The translations under genes and the position numbers were made by a program. From Platerodrilus igneus (Eukaryota > Arthropoda > Insecta > Coleoptera > Lycidae), in the NCBI GenBank assembly GCA_036346225.1, contig JARFIW010001185.1:930001-994000 (forward strand): a DNA stretch of 64,000 bases. Direction: 5' to 3'. Positions 35,167-45,989 of this stretch are shown in pieces (positions within the stretch are counted from its first letter, which is position 1; each line of letters begins with the position of its first letter). The notes under the pieces were generated by a model. That model was given only the letters and a program-made list of their open reading frames with translations. It was not told where the DNA came from and searched no databases.

Positions 35167-35466
35167 CTATCCGAGGATTAATTTGTGGTGGAGTTCAGGA
35201 ACAACCAAAATATTTAACAAATGAGTTTTGCCCTTTAAACTAATAGGCGTCGATACGTAACCTACACTTTTACATTCATCACCATTGGCTACGGTGCAAG
35301 TAATGTTTTCCGGAATTAAAGATAATTGTAACTCTTGAAATAATTTCCAACCAGGAAGTCCTACAACGGATTGTGTCGCTCCACTGTCTAAAAGGGCTAA
35401 TACTGACACGCCTAAAATTTCTACTCTTAAATACGGTCGTTGGTCACCTTCGGCGTGAGCCAACAC
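35167..35466 (-). pseudogene. Gypsy B protease
   Basis: The retropepsin active site reads LLDSGATQSVVG, the DSG form of the aspartic protease triad. It would act as a dimer to cleave the Gag-Pol polyprotein. The segment runs to 35167 and is separated from RT by a frame break near 35160. The ATG at its start is probably internal to a longer frame. Confidence 0.82.
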
Positions 35467-35597
35467 GAACTCAAGAATAGCTCTATGTGAAAAATATGAT
35501 TCGCTTTTAGTATTTTGAATATTTTTATTATCAGATTGGTTTACGCTCGAATTATCATTGGTCGAACAAAGGCGAAAATCGGAGAATCCATGACGAC

Positions 35598-36918
35598 CTA
35601 CTGGTTTCTCCGACTGAAGTTTAAATGTTTTGAACAGTCAGGACAAGTTCTGGTAGTGAAATTGTGTTTGCCACAACTATAACAAAATATTTGTCTAGGT
35701 AGTGGGCAATTTCGATTATTGTGACCTAATTTCTGACAATTCCAACAAGGAGAATTATTACTAGATCCGGGTGTGTAATGGTTTTGATCGAGATAATTTA
35801 ATTTGAAATTTGTATCAACCTCTGCTGCACAAGCAGATGCTGACTGCACAAATGCAAAGTCGGGTTCGACACACTGATGTCTTTACGAGATGGTGGTACA
35901 TAAGTTTCGGCTCTATATTTTTTACCTCTAGTTTAAGACACTCGTCTTCTAGTTCTTGTAGTGAACGAACAACTGGTAATTGAGTAGAATAAAAGGGCCA
36001 AATTTTGACTAATGATATTTAATTGTACCTCTTCGGACATACTTCCGTATCTACGAAACATGGATGACATGCAAGTTAAATAATCGATAATTGATTCGGA
36101 AGGAGCTTGAGTTCTTGCAAGAATATCTTTAAATAATCTGGTGCGGTAATCGGGCGGTTCAAAATGACGACGAAGTAATTCGGACAATTCTTTCCAATCT
36201 CTGAATTTCGTGCGATTGCTACGGTACCATAATAATGCTTTTCCTTCAAATAAATCGACTGCCGACTCGAACATATGAATTTCTGGGACATTTCTGGCTA
36301 TACTTAATTCAGAAGCGCGTTCTAAAAAATTGTGAACCGAAAGTACATTATTGTCACCTGAAAATTTTAGATTCCATTTCCGTAACGGTTGAGATTGACT
36401 CGACACGATACTATTTTGAATATTCTGGGTAGTTCCAGAAGGATTTTCCACTTGATTATCATTAAATGATGTATTGTTAATAAACGACTCTCCTAAATCG
36501 GGTTCTGGCTGCGAGGAACTATCTTCAAGATCGTCTAACAGTGATAAGATGCCAGTAAATAAATCCGTGCGAATTTTACATAATTCCGGCGATAAATTAG
36601 TAACCGGTACAAGATCGATACGCCGTACTAAATGTGCTGTGCGAGCATGTAATGTTTGAACAGACAAATCTTGTTTTTCTTTCGATGACAACAATTCTTT
36701 TAATTTTTGATTTATAATTTTAATTCGTCTTCGATATTAACCTTATAAACAGATTTTAAAGTAGAGTAACCTGACGTTTCTAATTTAATTGCGCGACGGA
36801 ATAACGATCTCATTTTTTCTAGGGTTTCAGTTGGAGTTACTAATACACCTCTAACTAACAATTCAAAGTTCACCTCATCTTTCTTTAAACGCTCTATATC
36901 AATTCTGTAGGTTGCCAT
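35598..36918 (-). pseudogene. Gypsy B gag (matrix/capsid and zinc knuckles), broken
   Basis: It starts at ATG 36918 (MATYRIDIERLKKDEVNFELL). After 68 codons a one-base shift near 36720 moves the frame. 36694-35933 encodes capsid with LRKWNLKFSGDNN, SVHNFLERASELS and ALLWYRSNRTKFRDW, all typical of Ty3/gypsy capsid. A second break near 35990 precedes 35849-35598, the nucleocapsid. It has one complete CCHC knuckle (CWNCQKLGHNNRNC) and a second degenerate one (CYSCGKHNFTTRTC). Gag would package the element RNA into particles. The surrounding leader runs to the LTR. Confidence 0.87.
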
Positions 36919-37141
36919 ATTTAGAAAAATTAATATATAGATAAATATTATACAAAAGTTTACGTTAACTACTAATTTGAGCAGCTAATAAAAAAAATTC
37001 AGCAGTAGTTAGTGTTTTATTATTAATTTTGTTTTGTAAAAGTGGAAAAAAAGAACTAAAAGATTATAATTCAAATACTCACAAATACAACACTTATATA
37101 CCTAAACGATCCCTAAAACGAATAGAAAAACAGCTCAAAAA

Positions 37142-37154
37142 CGATTGGGCGCCA
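37142..37154 (-). other. Gypsy B primer-binding site
   Basis: In element sense TGGCGCCCAATCG lies 10 bases after the 5' LTR. TGGCGCC is a standard start for complementarity to a tRNA 3' end. I do not assign the tRNA. Confidence 0.65.
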
Positions 37155-37164
37155 AATAAATATT

Positions 37165-38798
37165 TGTCACAGTTCAAATTAGAAATCTAATCGAAACCAA
37201 ACTAATAGTCTCCTTTGGGGAAAACTGATGGCAAATAATTAAGCCACGGCTTGGATATATAGGGTCGGGATTCGTACAACGTTGGGAAGAACAAAGGCTC
37301 TGCAAAGGAGAAAGAAAACCCAGAGCACAAAAGGGCGCCAAGGTCCAGGAGAACAATAAAATAAAGTCACTGATAAGTCCGGGGACCTAACGGACTCCTA
37401 TAGTTTTCCCAGCGCAAAATGCAAGAGCTGTCACTTCTAATAGAACAAGTATTATAACATGGTATTTATTGTAGTTCAGACTGAATAATAAAAAACGAGC
37501 AATACAATAAGAATGAGTATAAATGTTTAGGTTTGTAGCGAGAGCTTGGTGTGAAACTACATAATGAATAACACAAAAAACCAAGATTAAAGACAAACAC
37601 ACCAAGACCTCGTACAAATAATTATGGATTAAAATTTAATAAGGATACGCACGCGCGAAGGCGTCAAATAATTAATTTTAAACTCACCAAGGCGAGATAC
37701 GCAAAACAATTCAATGAAAGGAATAATTTGGTACATAACACGCGACGTGGATCCACCTCGGCGCATAAGCAATTTTATCGAGTGATAATAAATCGAAACT
37801 CAATGACGCGATCGGCGGACGTTAACAAACCTGTTATAAATGGGTGGTTAATAATACTAATAATATTCTTTAAGTTAGATACGGCGATAACAATTTTAAG
37901 CAGTATTAATGTACTCTAAAATATAACCAATGTCTACTTAATTAATTACAATTATTTATAAACCCAAAAAATACATAGATAAAACTCTTAATATTCACAT
38001 ATATTTTGAATCGGATTCCAGACTAGATAAACTTAGAAAACGTTTTTGAAATGGTAGAGTAAAACGGATTCAGCTTAGCACACCAGTAACAACATTGCCA
38101 ATCGTAAACATAAACAAGAAGACAAGAAAACAAAAACCCTGTAATAAATTACATATTAATTGAGTTGAAAAACTAGACCATAAAACGTACCGCAGGTAGC
38201 GAAATACGATTCCTACGGGTTGATATACAGAGAAATTAATCTACTAATCACAACAAGTAGACAATCAAAATTGAGCACTAAAATAATATAGAAATTATGG
38301 ACGGGCAAAGTGCAAACAAACATGACTTACCTGTAGTATTGGCAAGGTTATAAATCCGCACAGCGCGAAATCTTTACTAATGGGAATCAACAAATCTCAC
38401 CAACATACCACACTATCCCAATAGTAATTTAAGATAAGAGTCGACGTGCTAAATCCGCAACGCGTAACAAAAAGCAGCAACGACTTTACCTTGCCAATAG
38501 TTGATACCAAAAGGAAAGTAAATTGTATATATGAAATAAGCGGTTAAGAATTATCAAGAATAACAAACGTGTTCTCCAGTTCAATATTAACGCTTATCAA
38601 TAAACTTTAACTAAGACGAAAATACATAACAAGAGATACCTATTATTATTTATTATCTAAATTATACTGCTGCTTTATTATTAGCTAAAATATGTTTGAT
38701 AAATTAATTTGTTCGGTTCTAACATTATTAAAGTTGCAGGATGATTAGAACTACATGTTTAATAGGATTAATTTGCAACCAAAGAAAACGACGTTGCA
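37165..38798 (-). repeat. Gypsy B 5' LTR
   Basis: 1634 bp, near-identical to 30654-32290. The ends are TGTCACAG and GTTGCA, and the TSD ACTT follows at 38799-38802. Confidence 0.93.
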
Positions 38799-38802
38799 AC
38801 TT

Positions 38803-39866
38803 GGTTAAAAAAGAGAAATAAAATTGAACACACCCCAAAATTCATTAAAGCCGTGGACAAAATTAAAAGTATACTAACGAATACCCAGACTTTTCAAAAC
38901 CATTCATACTGACAACAGACGCATCAAACGTAGCATTAAGCGCAGTATTGAGTCAAGGAAAAGTAGGTAGCGATAAACCAATCAGCTACGCATCCAGAAC
39001 CCTAAATGAGACCGAACAGAAATATAGTACCATAGAGAAAGAATTATTAGCCATAATTTGAGCAACAAAACATTTTAAACCATACCTGTACGGACGAAAA
39101 TTTTACATATACACCGGCCATAGACCATTAGTATGCCTATGCAAACTTAAAGAACCAAATTCAAAATTACAACGGTAGAGAATCAGATTAGAGGAATACT
39201 ATTACGAAATTATATGCAATAAGAGAATTTATAGTAATAACGCAGACGCCCTGAGTAGAATACAGCTCAACGCACTAGAAACGGAATGCATTGTAGGAAA
39301 CGTAGACGAAACGGAAGCAAATGATGACCCAGAAGAGATAGACACAATACATTCGACACAAAATGAAGAACCAAAAACCGCGATTAAAATTTTACACGAA
39401 GCCATTGATATAAAACCAAATCAATTTATAATTACCCAAGTTTTAAATAACCCCAGTCCCGTAAAATATACAAGAATAGACAACAAGAAAATATACCAAA
39501 TTCAAATAACTAAAGACGACAACGAGGAATAAATAATTCAAATTCTAAAATAATACACTCCCGAGAAAAACCGATTTTACTTTTATTTCAACACCGAACA
39601 TTTATATAAACGATTTTCAGAATTATACGTTAAATTATTCAATAACTCCGGCCCTGAACTTATCCGATGCACAAGGAAGTTAATAACCTTAGACGACTCT
39701 GATGAAATAAACGACGTAATTAGAAACCAATACGATGGCAAAACCAACCATCGTGGAATTAGTAAAACAATAAAGCAACTTATGACGATATTATTTTATA
39801 GATATGAAAAATTAACTACAGACTTTATTAACCAATGTGAATTATGCGACAAGGCTAGACTCGTAT
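38803..39866 (+). pseudogene. Gypsy A RNase H and start of integrase, truncated
   Basis: Continuation of gypsy A after gypsy B. RNase H motifs are [24 protein letters not shown] and TGHRPLVCL; the last has TGH where TDH is usual, so a catalytic aspartate is lost. An acidic spacer follows. The integrase HHCC finger begins (NHRGISKTIKQL ... CELCDKARL) and the element stops at about 39866, with no core and no 3' LTR. Stops near 39059, 39176 and 39530 break the frame. Confidence 0.82.
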
Positions 39867-41222
39867 ATCAAACTATCCGTATATGTCTTTGGTAATGGAC
39901 GGTGTTTAATATTACCTCCGGCCCATTGCACGGTTCTAATATACTTTCGAGATCTGCATAAACTACAAATGGTACCTTTTCTTGGTAGTGGAAATGTTTA
40001 AATATTAGATACTTTTCAGATTTTTAGAGTAATCTTATTGAGCAAGTATTCTGTTTTTCACAATAATTCGAATGACGCTTAAGTAATGCTGCTGTACTAA
40101 AATTATTTAAACATCTATAACAAAAAAATTTTCTATGGTGATGTTAAGACAACTGTTTTGCAAATAATTTTGACATATCATTAATCCAAGTAAAATAAAA
40201 GTGATTTTCATTAGCATTTGTCGGACGTGAATGTTGTAACGAATCGTTATTTAAAACTAACAGATTAATAGGTTCTATTTTTCTTAAATATTCACTTAAA
40301 CAAAATGGGAGTATTTTAGTATTTTCTATATGCAATATAGGTAGATTGCGAGATTGTTGAGCTTCTTAATTTTTTTTTGTTTTTTAATGCAGTTGGAAAC
40401 TGAATGGAATTGTAGCGTAATACTGAATCAAAATGTGGATAACTAGATATTCTATAAAGATTTTGTTTAGCGGGATGTAAAGCAGAAACCAAAACCCAAA
40501 GGAAGCAATGTTGATCGTTATTTAGTACATTTACCACAGCTCGTTTTTGCTATAAAGTCCGGAACCGGAACAAACGTTGAACACCCTCCTTTAAGCGGAT
40601 AATGATTGTTTATATTTACGTTCAAGTATAAAACTTCTTGGATTGCCCAACCTGAATCCTTTTCGCTAAATTCTTCCAATTGCTTTGATATCTTGTTCTG
40701 CCTATACTAGTGCTTGAGATTGGCGTTTATATCGATGTGGCGATTTGCAGTAGGAAACGTTTTTAAATCTGTTTCACCAGTTGTAGGCTTAACAAAGTTA
40801 GCGGTGAATATTACATTAACTTTCAACATCGACTTTTTTAAGCAAGCAACAAACTTGCGTTTAAAACTAGCGAACGTAAGAGGATCTTTATAACTTCAAT
40901 TGGTAATAAGTCCCGTAATTATTCGACTTCCAAAACATGATTGTACATCATGCCAAATTAGATTTTTTCGAGTATGACCTCTAGAAGGCGTTGCATCAAT
41001 ACCTTTACCTTTATATTCCAAATAGCGTTTTAAGTGTTTCAATCGTACAAGGTAACATTTAAGATGTGCCAAATTAGACTCCAGTCTACTAGGATTTTCC
41101 TGGCGATTGTCCTCGTATACCTTGTTCTTAATTGCAAGTTTTAATAAAATTATGTTTGTCTTAATAATGATAATGTGTCTGGTAATTTCATCAACCGATT
41201 TACTTAGATTCATACACTTCAC
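39867..41222 (-). pseudogene. Second, diverged Polinton-type DNA polymerase B, N-terminal part
   Basis: Minus-strand homologue of the first 40% of the polB in the palindrome, clearly diverged. Matching landmarks in order: FGSRIITGL, KVNV, EKDSGWAIQEVLYLNVNIN (beside HQSGWAVQRVLHLELNIN), LVSALHPAKQNLYRISSYPH (beside IVAALYPAEHNPQRLSKYPH), NENHFYFTWINDMSKLFAKQLS (beside GHFCWIKDLGRLVGKQLS) and Exo I FVVYADLES. The sequence is then cut at the junction with gypsy A. N-terminal residues from 41222 have no zinc finger. Several shifts and stops break it. It comes from a different Polinton lineage, as the divergence is far larger than between the two arms. Confidence 0.78.
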
Positions 41223-41362
41223 TGTTAACTTTAAAATATCACTACTAACTTAGGCCACCGTTTCAGAATTCATGATGGTTGTTCTTTACAATCACTTGCT
41301 AAATTACTTAATAATTAATATCTGTAGAGATTCATTGACTATATATACATAAATATGTTCTG

Positions 41363-41690
41363 ACGTAAGTAAAACAACTGTAAAAGGTTTTATTCTTATG
41401 TATACAAAAATAATGCAAATATGATAAAGCTTGTTATGGGTAAGCAAAATAATTGTAACTGTGATTTATTTGTAGGTAAGCAAAACTAATTGCAAATGTG
41501 AAGAAAAAAACGTATGGTGGCTCATCAAACATCAGAATGCTAAAACTGCAAAAAAAGATTTATTTATGACATCAAAATGTTATAGAGCTTATGATGGATA
41601 CGCAAGTTTCAGAATAATGCAAAATTGCAAGAGCATTTATTTCTATGCGATCAAAATAATTGCATATGTAAAAGAACTTAACAAATTAGA
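41363..41690. repeat. Degenerate direct repeats upstream of small ORF
   Basis: At least five copies of a motif near GTAAGCAAAATAATTGTAACTGTG, spaced about 60-80 bp. They lie between the divergent polB remnant and the ORF at 41768, as an intergenic control region or inner terminal repeat might. Confidence 0.45.
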
Positions 41691-41717
41691 ATAACTCAAT
41701 ATTGGCATTACGGCAAC

Positions 41718-41760
41718 TATATAAATGGTAAAAGATGACTGCAAACAGATTATTTCACTC
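41718..41760 (+). promoter_or_regulatory. TATA box and putative start of small ORF
   Basis: TATATAAA at 41718-41725 is followed by TTCACTC at 41754-41760, a fair initiator about 39 bp away. The ORF ATG lies at 41768, giving a very short leader. Confidence 0.5.
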
Positions 41761-41767
41761 AATCATT

Positions 41768-42121
41768 ATGGATGATTGCTTGTTTTTTTATATACCAAAT
41801 ACCTGCATTACATTCGTTTCCTATTTGGAACGAGAATTGGCAGTAAACTAAAACAGATGGTCCGAAATAGACGCTCTATTCAATATTAGCCTGGATCCCA
41901 AACAACCGTTAAATAAACTGTTGCGCCTTTGGTTTCCCGAAGGCGGGTATTTTCTATATGTCGGACGTAGTTTAAGAATGGACACGTTGATTGCAGAAAA
42001 ACACCCTACAAATTCGAACTACGCATATACAGATTTGATGTGCCTCCTAACTTATGTTGAAGAAGACTTTTTTAGCGCGACAACCGAACCATTAGCAGAA
42101 TCTGGATATTGCAGTGAATAA
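41768..42121 (+). pseudogene. Unknown small ORF of Polinton remnant, one in-frame stop
   Basis: 118 codons from ATG 41768 to TAA 42119-42121, interrupted by one TAA at 41849 (codon 28). Otherwise the frame is open and looks coding, with acidic and aromatic content (FYIPNTCITFVSYLEREL; WFPEGGYFLYVGRSLRMD). No family recognised. TATA box 43-50 bp upstream and AATAAA overlapping the stop (42121) make a very compact unit, more like a viral gene than a host gene. It diverges from the polB remnant, so it is probably another gene of the same Polinton-like element. Confidence 0.5.
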
Positions 42122-42295
42122 ATAAAAGCCTTTTTGTAATTAATTTATATGTAAATTTTGTATTTGTTTAAGCTCTGCTTGTATTCTTTTATGGTTGAAA
42201 TAAATTATATATCTAAAAGCAACAGTTGCACTTATTTGCAGATCTGTTACAGGTTCTACAATGTTCAATTTTTTTGGTTAGATTGTTCATATATG

Positions 42296-42475
42296 TTACC
42301 TCCATATGTTTATATATTTGAGAAGTACATACATGTAGTTGCAGTAGCAACATCGGAACTTTATTTGCGGAATTTCATGATGCAAGGTTTGAATGTGTAA
42401 TTTAATTTTGCTGGAGGACATATCTATGTAAAGACAGTAGGGGCATCTTACTTGCTTAATCAGATTTCCTGACAT
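42296..42475 (-). CDS. Small C2H2 zinc-finger ORF
   Basis: 59 residues from ATG 42475. One C2H2 finger is visible: C-P-Y-C, 12 residues, H, 4 residues, H (RCPYC ... KLHIQTLHH). A second pair of cysteines (CCYC) follows without its histidines. It converges with the ORF at 41768 and may be a third gene of the Polinton-like remnant. DNA or RNA binding is plausible; nothing more can be said. No frame damage is visible, but the ORF is short. Confidence 0.42.
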   Translation of the reverse strand: MSGNLIKQVRCPYCLYIDMSSSKIKLHIQTLHHEIPQIKFRCCYCNYMYVLLKYINIWR

Positions 42476-44462
42476 GTTCAAGTCTTAATGAAAAGTTAAT
42501 GAATACGTATGCAGTACTAACTGTTATATATCTATGGCTTTTTGTATCCTTTCTCTCCTTACTTAAATTTTTGTGCGCAAGTTTCTGATTACATTAAATC
42601 ATTTAGCGAATTGCTTTTAGAAGCAGCTTAATGTTTTAATATTTATGGCAACCACATAGTACAAGTAACTTGACTCTAAGACCGTTAGATGTTACACCAA
42701 AATAAGTAGCAAAGAAATACTTCCTGTATGTTTGTTGTGGTTTGTGTTGTATTCTGCTTAATCTTCTTTGGGAATTAAACTACTTATAGTTGTTAAAATC
42801 ATCTTCATTTACGTTTTGATCCATGACCTAACGTAAATAAACACGATTTTCAACTATGAGTGGTTTATTCCCAGCGAAGGTTCAGAAGAAAAGTAGCAAG
42901 CAATTTATAATTTCCATCCCTGAGCACTTACAAATCTAGTTCTATATATAAAAGCAAAGTATCTAATTACGTTTATTCTTAATAGTAGCATCGACTTTTT
43001 AAAATTCCGTTGGGTGCCCAGAGCTCCTCAAATGTATGTGGTATCCCAGCAATGGCATTGCCTAACAAATTCTTAGAAATAAACAAAACGATTGTTATAT
43101 TTTTTTTTATTTTACCTATCGAGAATTCTTATGTAACTGTATTAAGCCCAGGGTAAGGTTTGGATGGAAATTGGCTTATAGTAAAAGAACACTCTTAAGA
43201 CTTTTAGCTAACTGAGTTTTCGGCCCACGGTCGCATTAGATTGGGTCAGTGGGTATATTTGGGTTGAAAGAAACAAGATAATGGACGCCACCTAAATTTT
43301 TTATAAAGCAACTGACTAAATGAATTTGCTTAAAGAAAAATTTGGAAACCTAAGTAATCGCTTACCACTTTACATACAAAGTTTGATTGTCACAAATATC
43401 ATACTTACATCTGATCGTCTTCTTCAAGGATCTAACAATGAGTATGGCGATTCTAAAACATAGTTTCTACCAACATAGACACCCTATATATTTTATGGAC
43501 CAATATGAATATGTAATCTTTGAATTAAGTTCAATTTGTTTCCACTATATCGTGGTACACTTTTAGGTAAGTTTACCTTGTAAATACCGAACAAAATTTG
43601 GAAAATTTAATGATTACTGAGCAAAGAACTGAAGTCAAAAAAGTAACTCTATATTCTCTTTTAAGACAAGTAAATAACATTATAAATTACAAGTGTACTT
43701 AATAAAATTTAATTCTTATAAATGTAATTTATGAATCAGATATTTAATTATAGACATTGTTTTTCATATTAGATAGTCAATGTAGCGCTACTACGACTTC
43801 ACAATGTTTTAGAAAATTTACTTAACTTTTGGTGAATATAATAAGTTGATAAAATACTCTAAGTTCAAATTTCATCATACAGGACTTACGTCCTATAAAT
43901 TAACAAGTTGGTATTTCAATTTGTGATAAACAAGATAACTATGACGATTGTACGTCTACATCTGTACAACCTGTAATATATAATGTTTTAGGTTGAACAC
44001 ACACTATTAATCACAAAATAAAATCGTCGTACTCATTGTACTTTATACTTTATCAAATGCTTTTGGTAAATTAATTAACAAAATTATTCATACGAGTATT
44101 AATAAATCGCACACAGCAACCTGAAGTAGTTACAAACTTCAAAAGGAAATCATTACATGCAAAATTTACGTAATGAACTTTGTTACGGCAGCATTATTTT
44201 AGAAACGAATGGATTTTTACCGATAGTAGCGACAACCTCTAACCTTCAAATGACATGTGCCTGAACTGAACACGCTAGGTGCAGCTGTGCATAGTGAAGT
44301 CGGCCATGTGTCGAACAAAATCGCTTATTCATTTACATCTTAAACGAGTTCCATAAAATTTAATTGAACCAAACTAAATAAAATATCTTTCGATGAACTA
44401 AGCCTGCATCGAAATTACGTGAAATTACATCAAAATCATAACGAAATCATCTACATTTCTAT
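42476..44462. other. No gene seen
   Basis: AT-rich sequence without a coding frame above noise. No terminal inverted repeat of the Polinton remnant could be located here. Confidence 0.45.
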
Positions 44463-44711
44463 AGTTATTAAAGTTATCAAAGTTATCAAAGTTATCAAAG
44501 TTATCAAAGTTATCAAAGTTATCAAAGTTATCAAAGTTATCAAAGTTATCAAAGTTATCAAAGTTATCAAAGTTATCAAAGTTATCAAAGTTATCAAAGT
44601 CATCAAAGTTATCAAAGTTATCAAAGTTATCAAAGTTATCAAAGTTATCAAAGTTATCAAAGTTATCAAAGTTATCAGGGTTATCAAAGTTATGCAAATT
44701 TATCAAAGTTG
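44463..44711. repeat. 9-bp minisatellite (AAAGTTATC)n
   Basis: About 27 units with only a few substitutions near 44600, 44680 and the ends. As 9 is a multiple of 3, long open frames appear on both strands; these are artefacts. Confidence 0.95.
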
Positions 44712-45989
44712 TCAGAGTTGCACTGTAATAAAATAATTAATTTTAATAAGCTTACTTTTTTAAACGAACCGTTCGCCATAAAGATTTGTACACTACACTT
44801 TACTTCAGTTGTCTGGGACAACTTTTAGGATACTGTGCCGTCTATTACGCCGCCTTCGCCAGGAAAACTTGATTTTCCTGAACATCTTGAGTGTTTTTCA
44901 ACACCAAGCGACCTTCCAGTTCAACTAAGAAACGAAAAGTGACAATCGATCGCTAATCGTCGGAACAACTTGAAAATCTTTGATAGTTTAAGATGTAGGA
45001 ACACGTTAATGGTTTGTATAAATTTTATCACAAAGGCGATGTAGTATGTAGTAGATTGTAATTGTTATTGTAATTCAATTTGAAGTGTGTTTTGAAGTTT
45101 ATCGGTTATTAAATATGTAATAACGAATGAATCAATTATAAAGATGTTGTTAAATAAAGACTAAAATAATAGATGCACCCCGGTAAAGTCAATGAATAAA
45201 TTACAGGAAAATTTATATGTTACACGATAATACACTTTTTATAAAAGATCTCCTCAGCTATTGATGTAAATAATAACGTGTATAACATCAAAAATTTAAA
45301 ATTTGTTAATAAAAACTCCGTAACCCGCCTATGTTTGTTAATGTAACCTCTTACACTCATGCTATGTGATGAAGCGTTAAGGGCGCGATAACATCCCTCT
45401 ATTTTCATAACACGAACTAATTTTAAAATAGCCGCCTTTGTGGTATGACTTTCGCATGATAGAGGGAACTACTTTGTTTTAACTTTAGTAGTTTAGTGGT
45501 TCGTTTCCAAGTTAGGCAAATAACGGTTGCTAGGATACGGTACGATGCTGGCTTTTCTCCATTTCTGTAACTATTCATCGTAAATGACCTTCAGCAATTC
45601 GAAGTTGTTGAACAGCAAGCAAAGCGTTAGATATAGTTGAAATCAAATAAAGTCAAGCATGACTCATCGTTGCGCATATGAATGAAACACAGCCACAATA
45701 TTGTTATGCTACTCTATTACCTGGCTCTTCCCCATCTAAAAAGGATAGCTAGAAAAATATTCGTCGGCTGTATAATTCAATGCAACCACTCTGAAGGTAT
45801 GTCCATAAAATATTTCCGTTTATAATTAATTGTCAAACATGTTTAAGGTTAGGTTAGAATTTGTGCTTTGTTATTTCACTTGCGATTTTCTACTTTTCTT
45901 TTAAAGATAATTCTGGTATACAACAAACAGTTTTTTTTAAACTAAGAACCTTCTACACATTGAATAGTGTTTGGTCAACACTTATCAAA
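44712..45989. other. No gene seen; upstream of DDE pseudogene
   Basis: AT-rich. A T/A-rich tract with moderate GC lies at 44800-44960. No motif recognised. Confidence 0.4.

Larger units (their letters stand above)
30654..38798 (-). mobile_element. Gypsy B: young Ty3/gypsy retrotransposon, minus strand
   Basis: 8145 bp with LTRs of 1637 and 1634 bp, a 4-bp TSD (ACTT), a polypurine tract and a primer-binding site in the right places. Gene order in element sense is gag, protease, RT, RNase H, integrase. LTRs differ at only about four places (three one-base indels and one substitution noticed), so insertion is recent. Nevertheless the coding part has at least five frame breaks. It sits between RT and RNase H of gypsy A. 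Confidence 0.93.
9629..39866 (+). mobile_element. Gypsy A: old Ty3/gypsy retrotransposon split by three insertions
   Basis: Pieces on the plus strand are in order and complementary: candidate primer site (9629), leader, gag (12777), protease up to 14037, protease to RT (29182-30649), and RNase H to start of integrase (38803-39866). Intervening blocks are a mariner (10249-11715), a Polinton (14038-29175) and gypsy B (30654-38798), the last two with perfect TSDs. The 3' end is lost: integrase stops at its zinc finger, where a second Polinton remnant begins. I could not fix the 5' edge of an LTR, so 9629 is the candidate primer site and not the true start. Confidence 0.7.

Noticed and set aside
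44419..44736. Long open frames on both strands (IKVIKV and NFDNFD type)
   Set aside because: Pure products of the 9-bp minisatellite.
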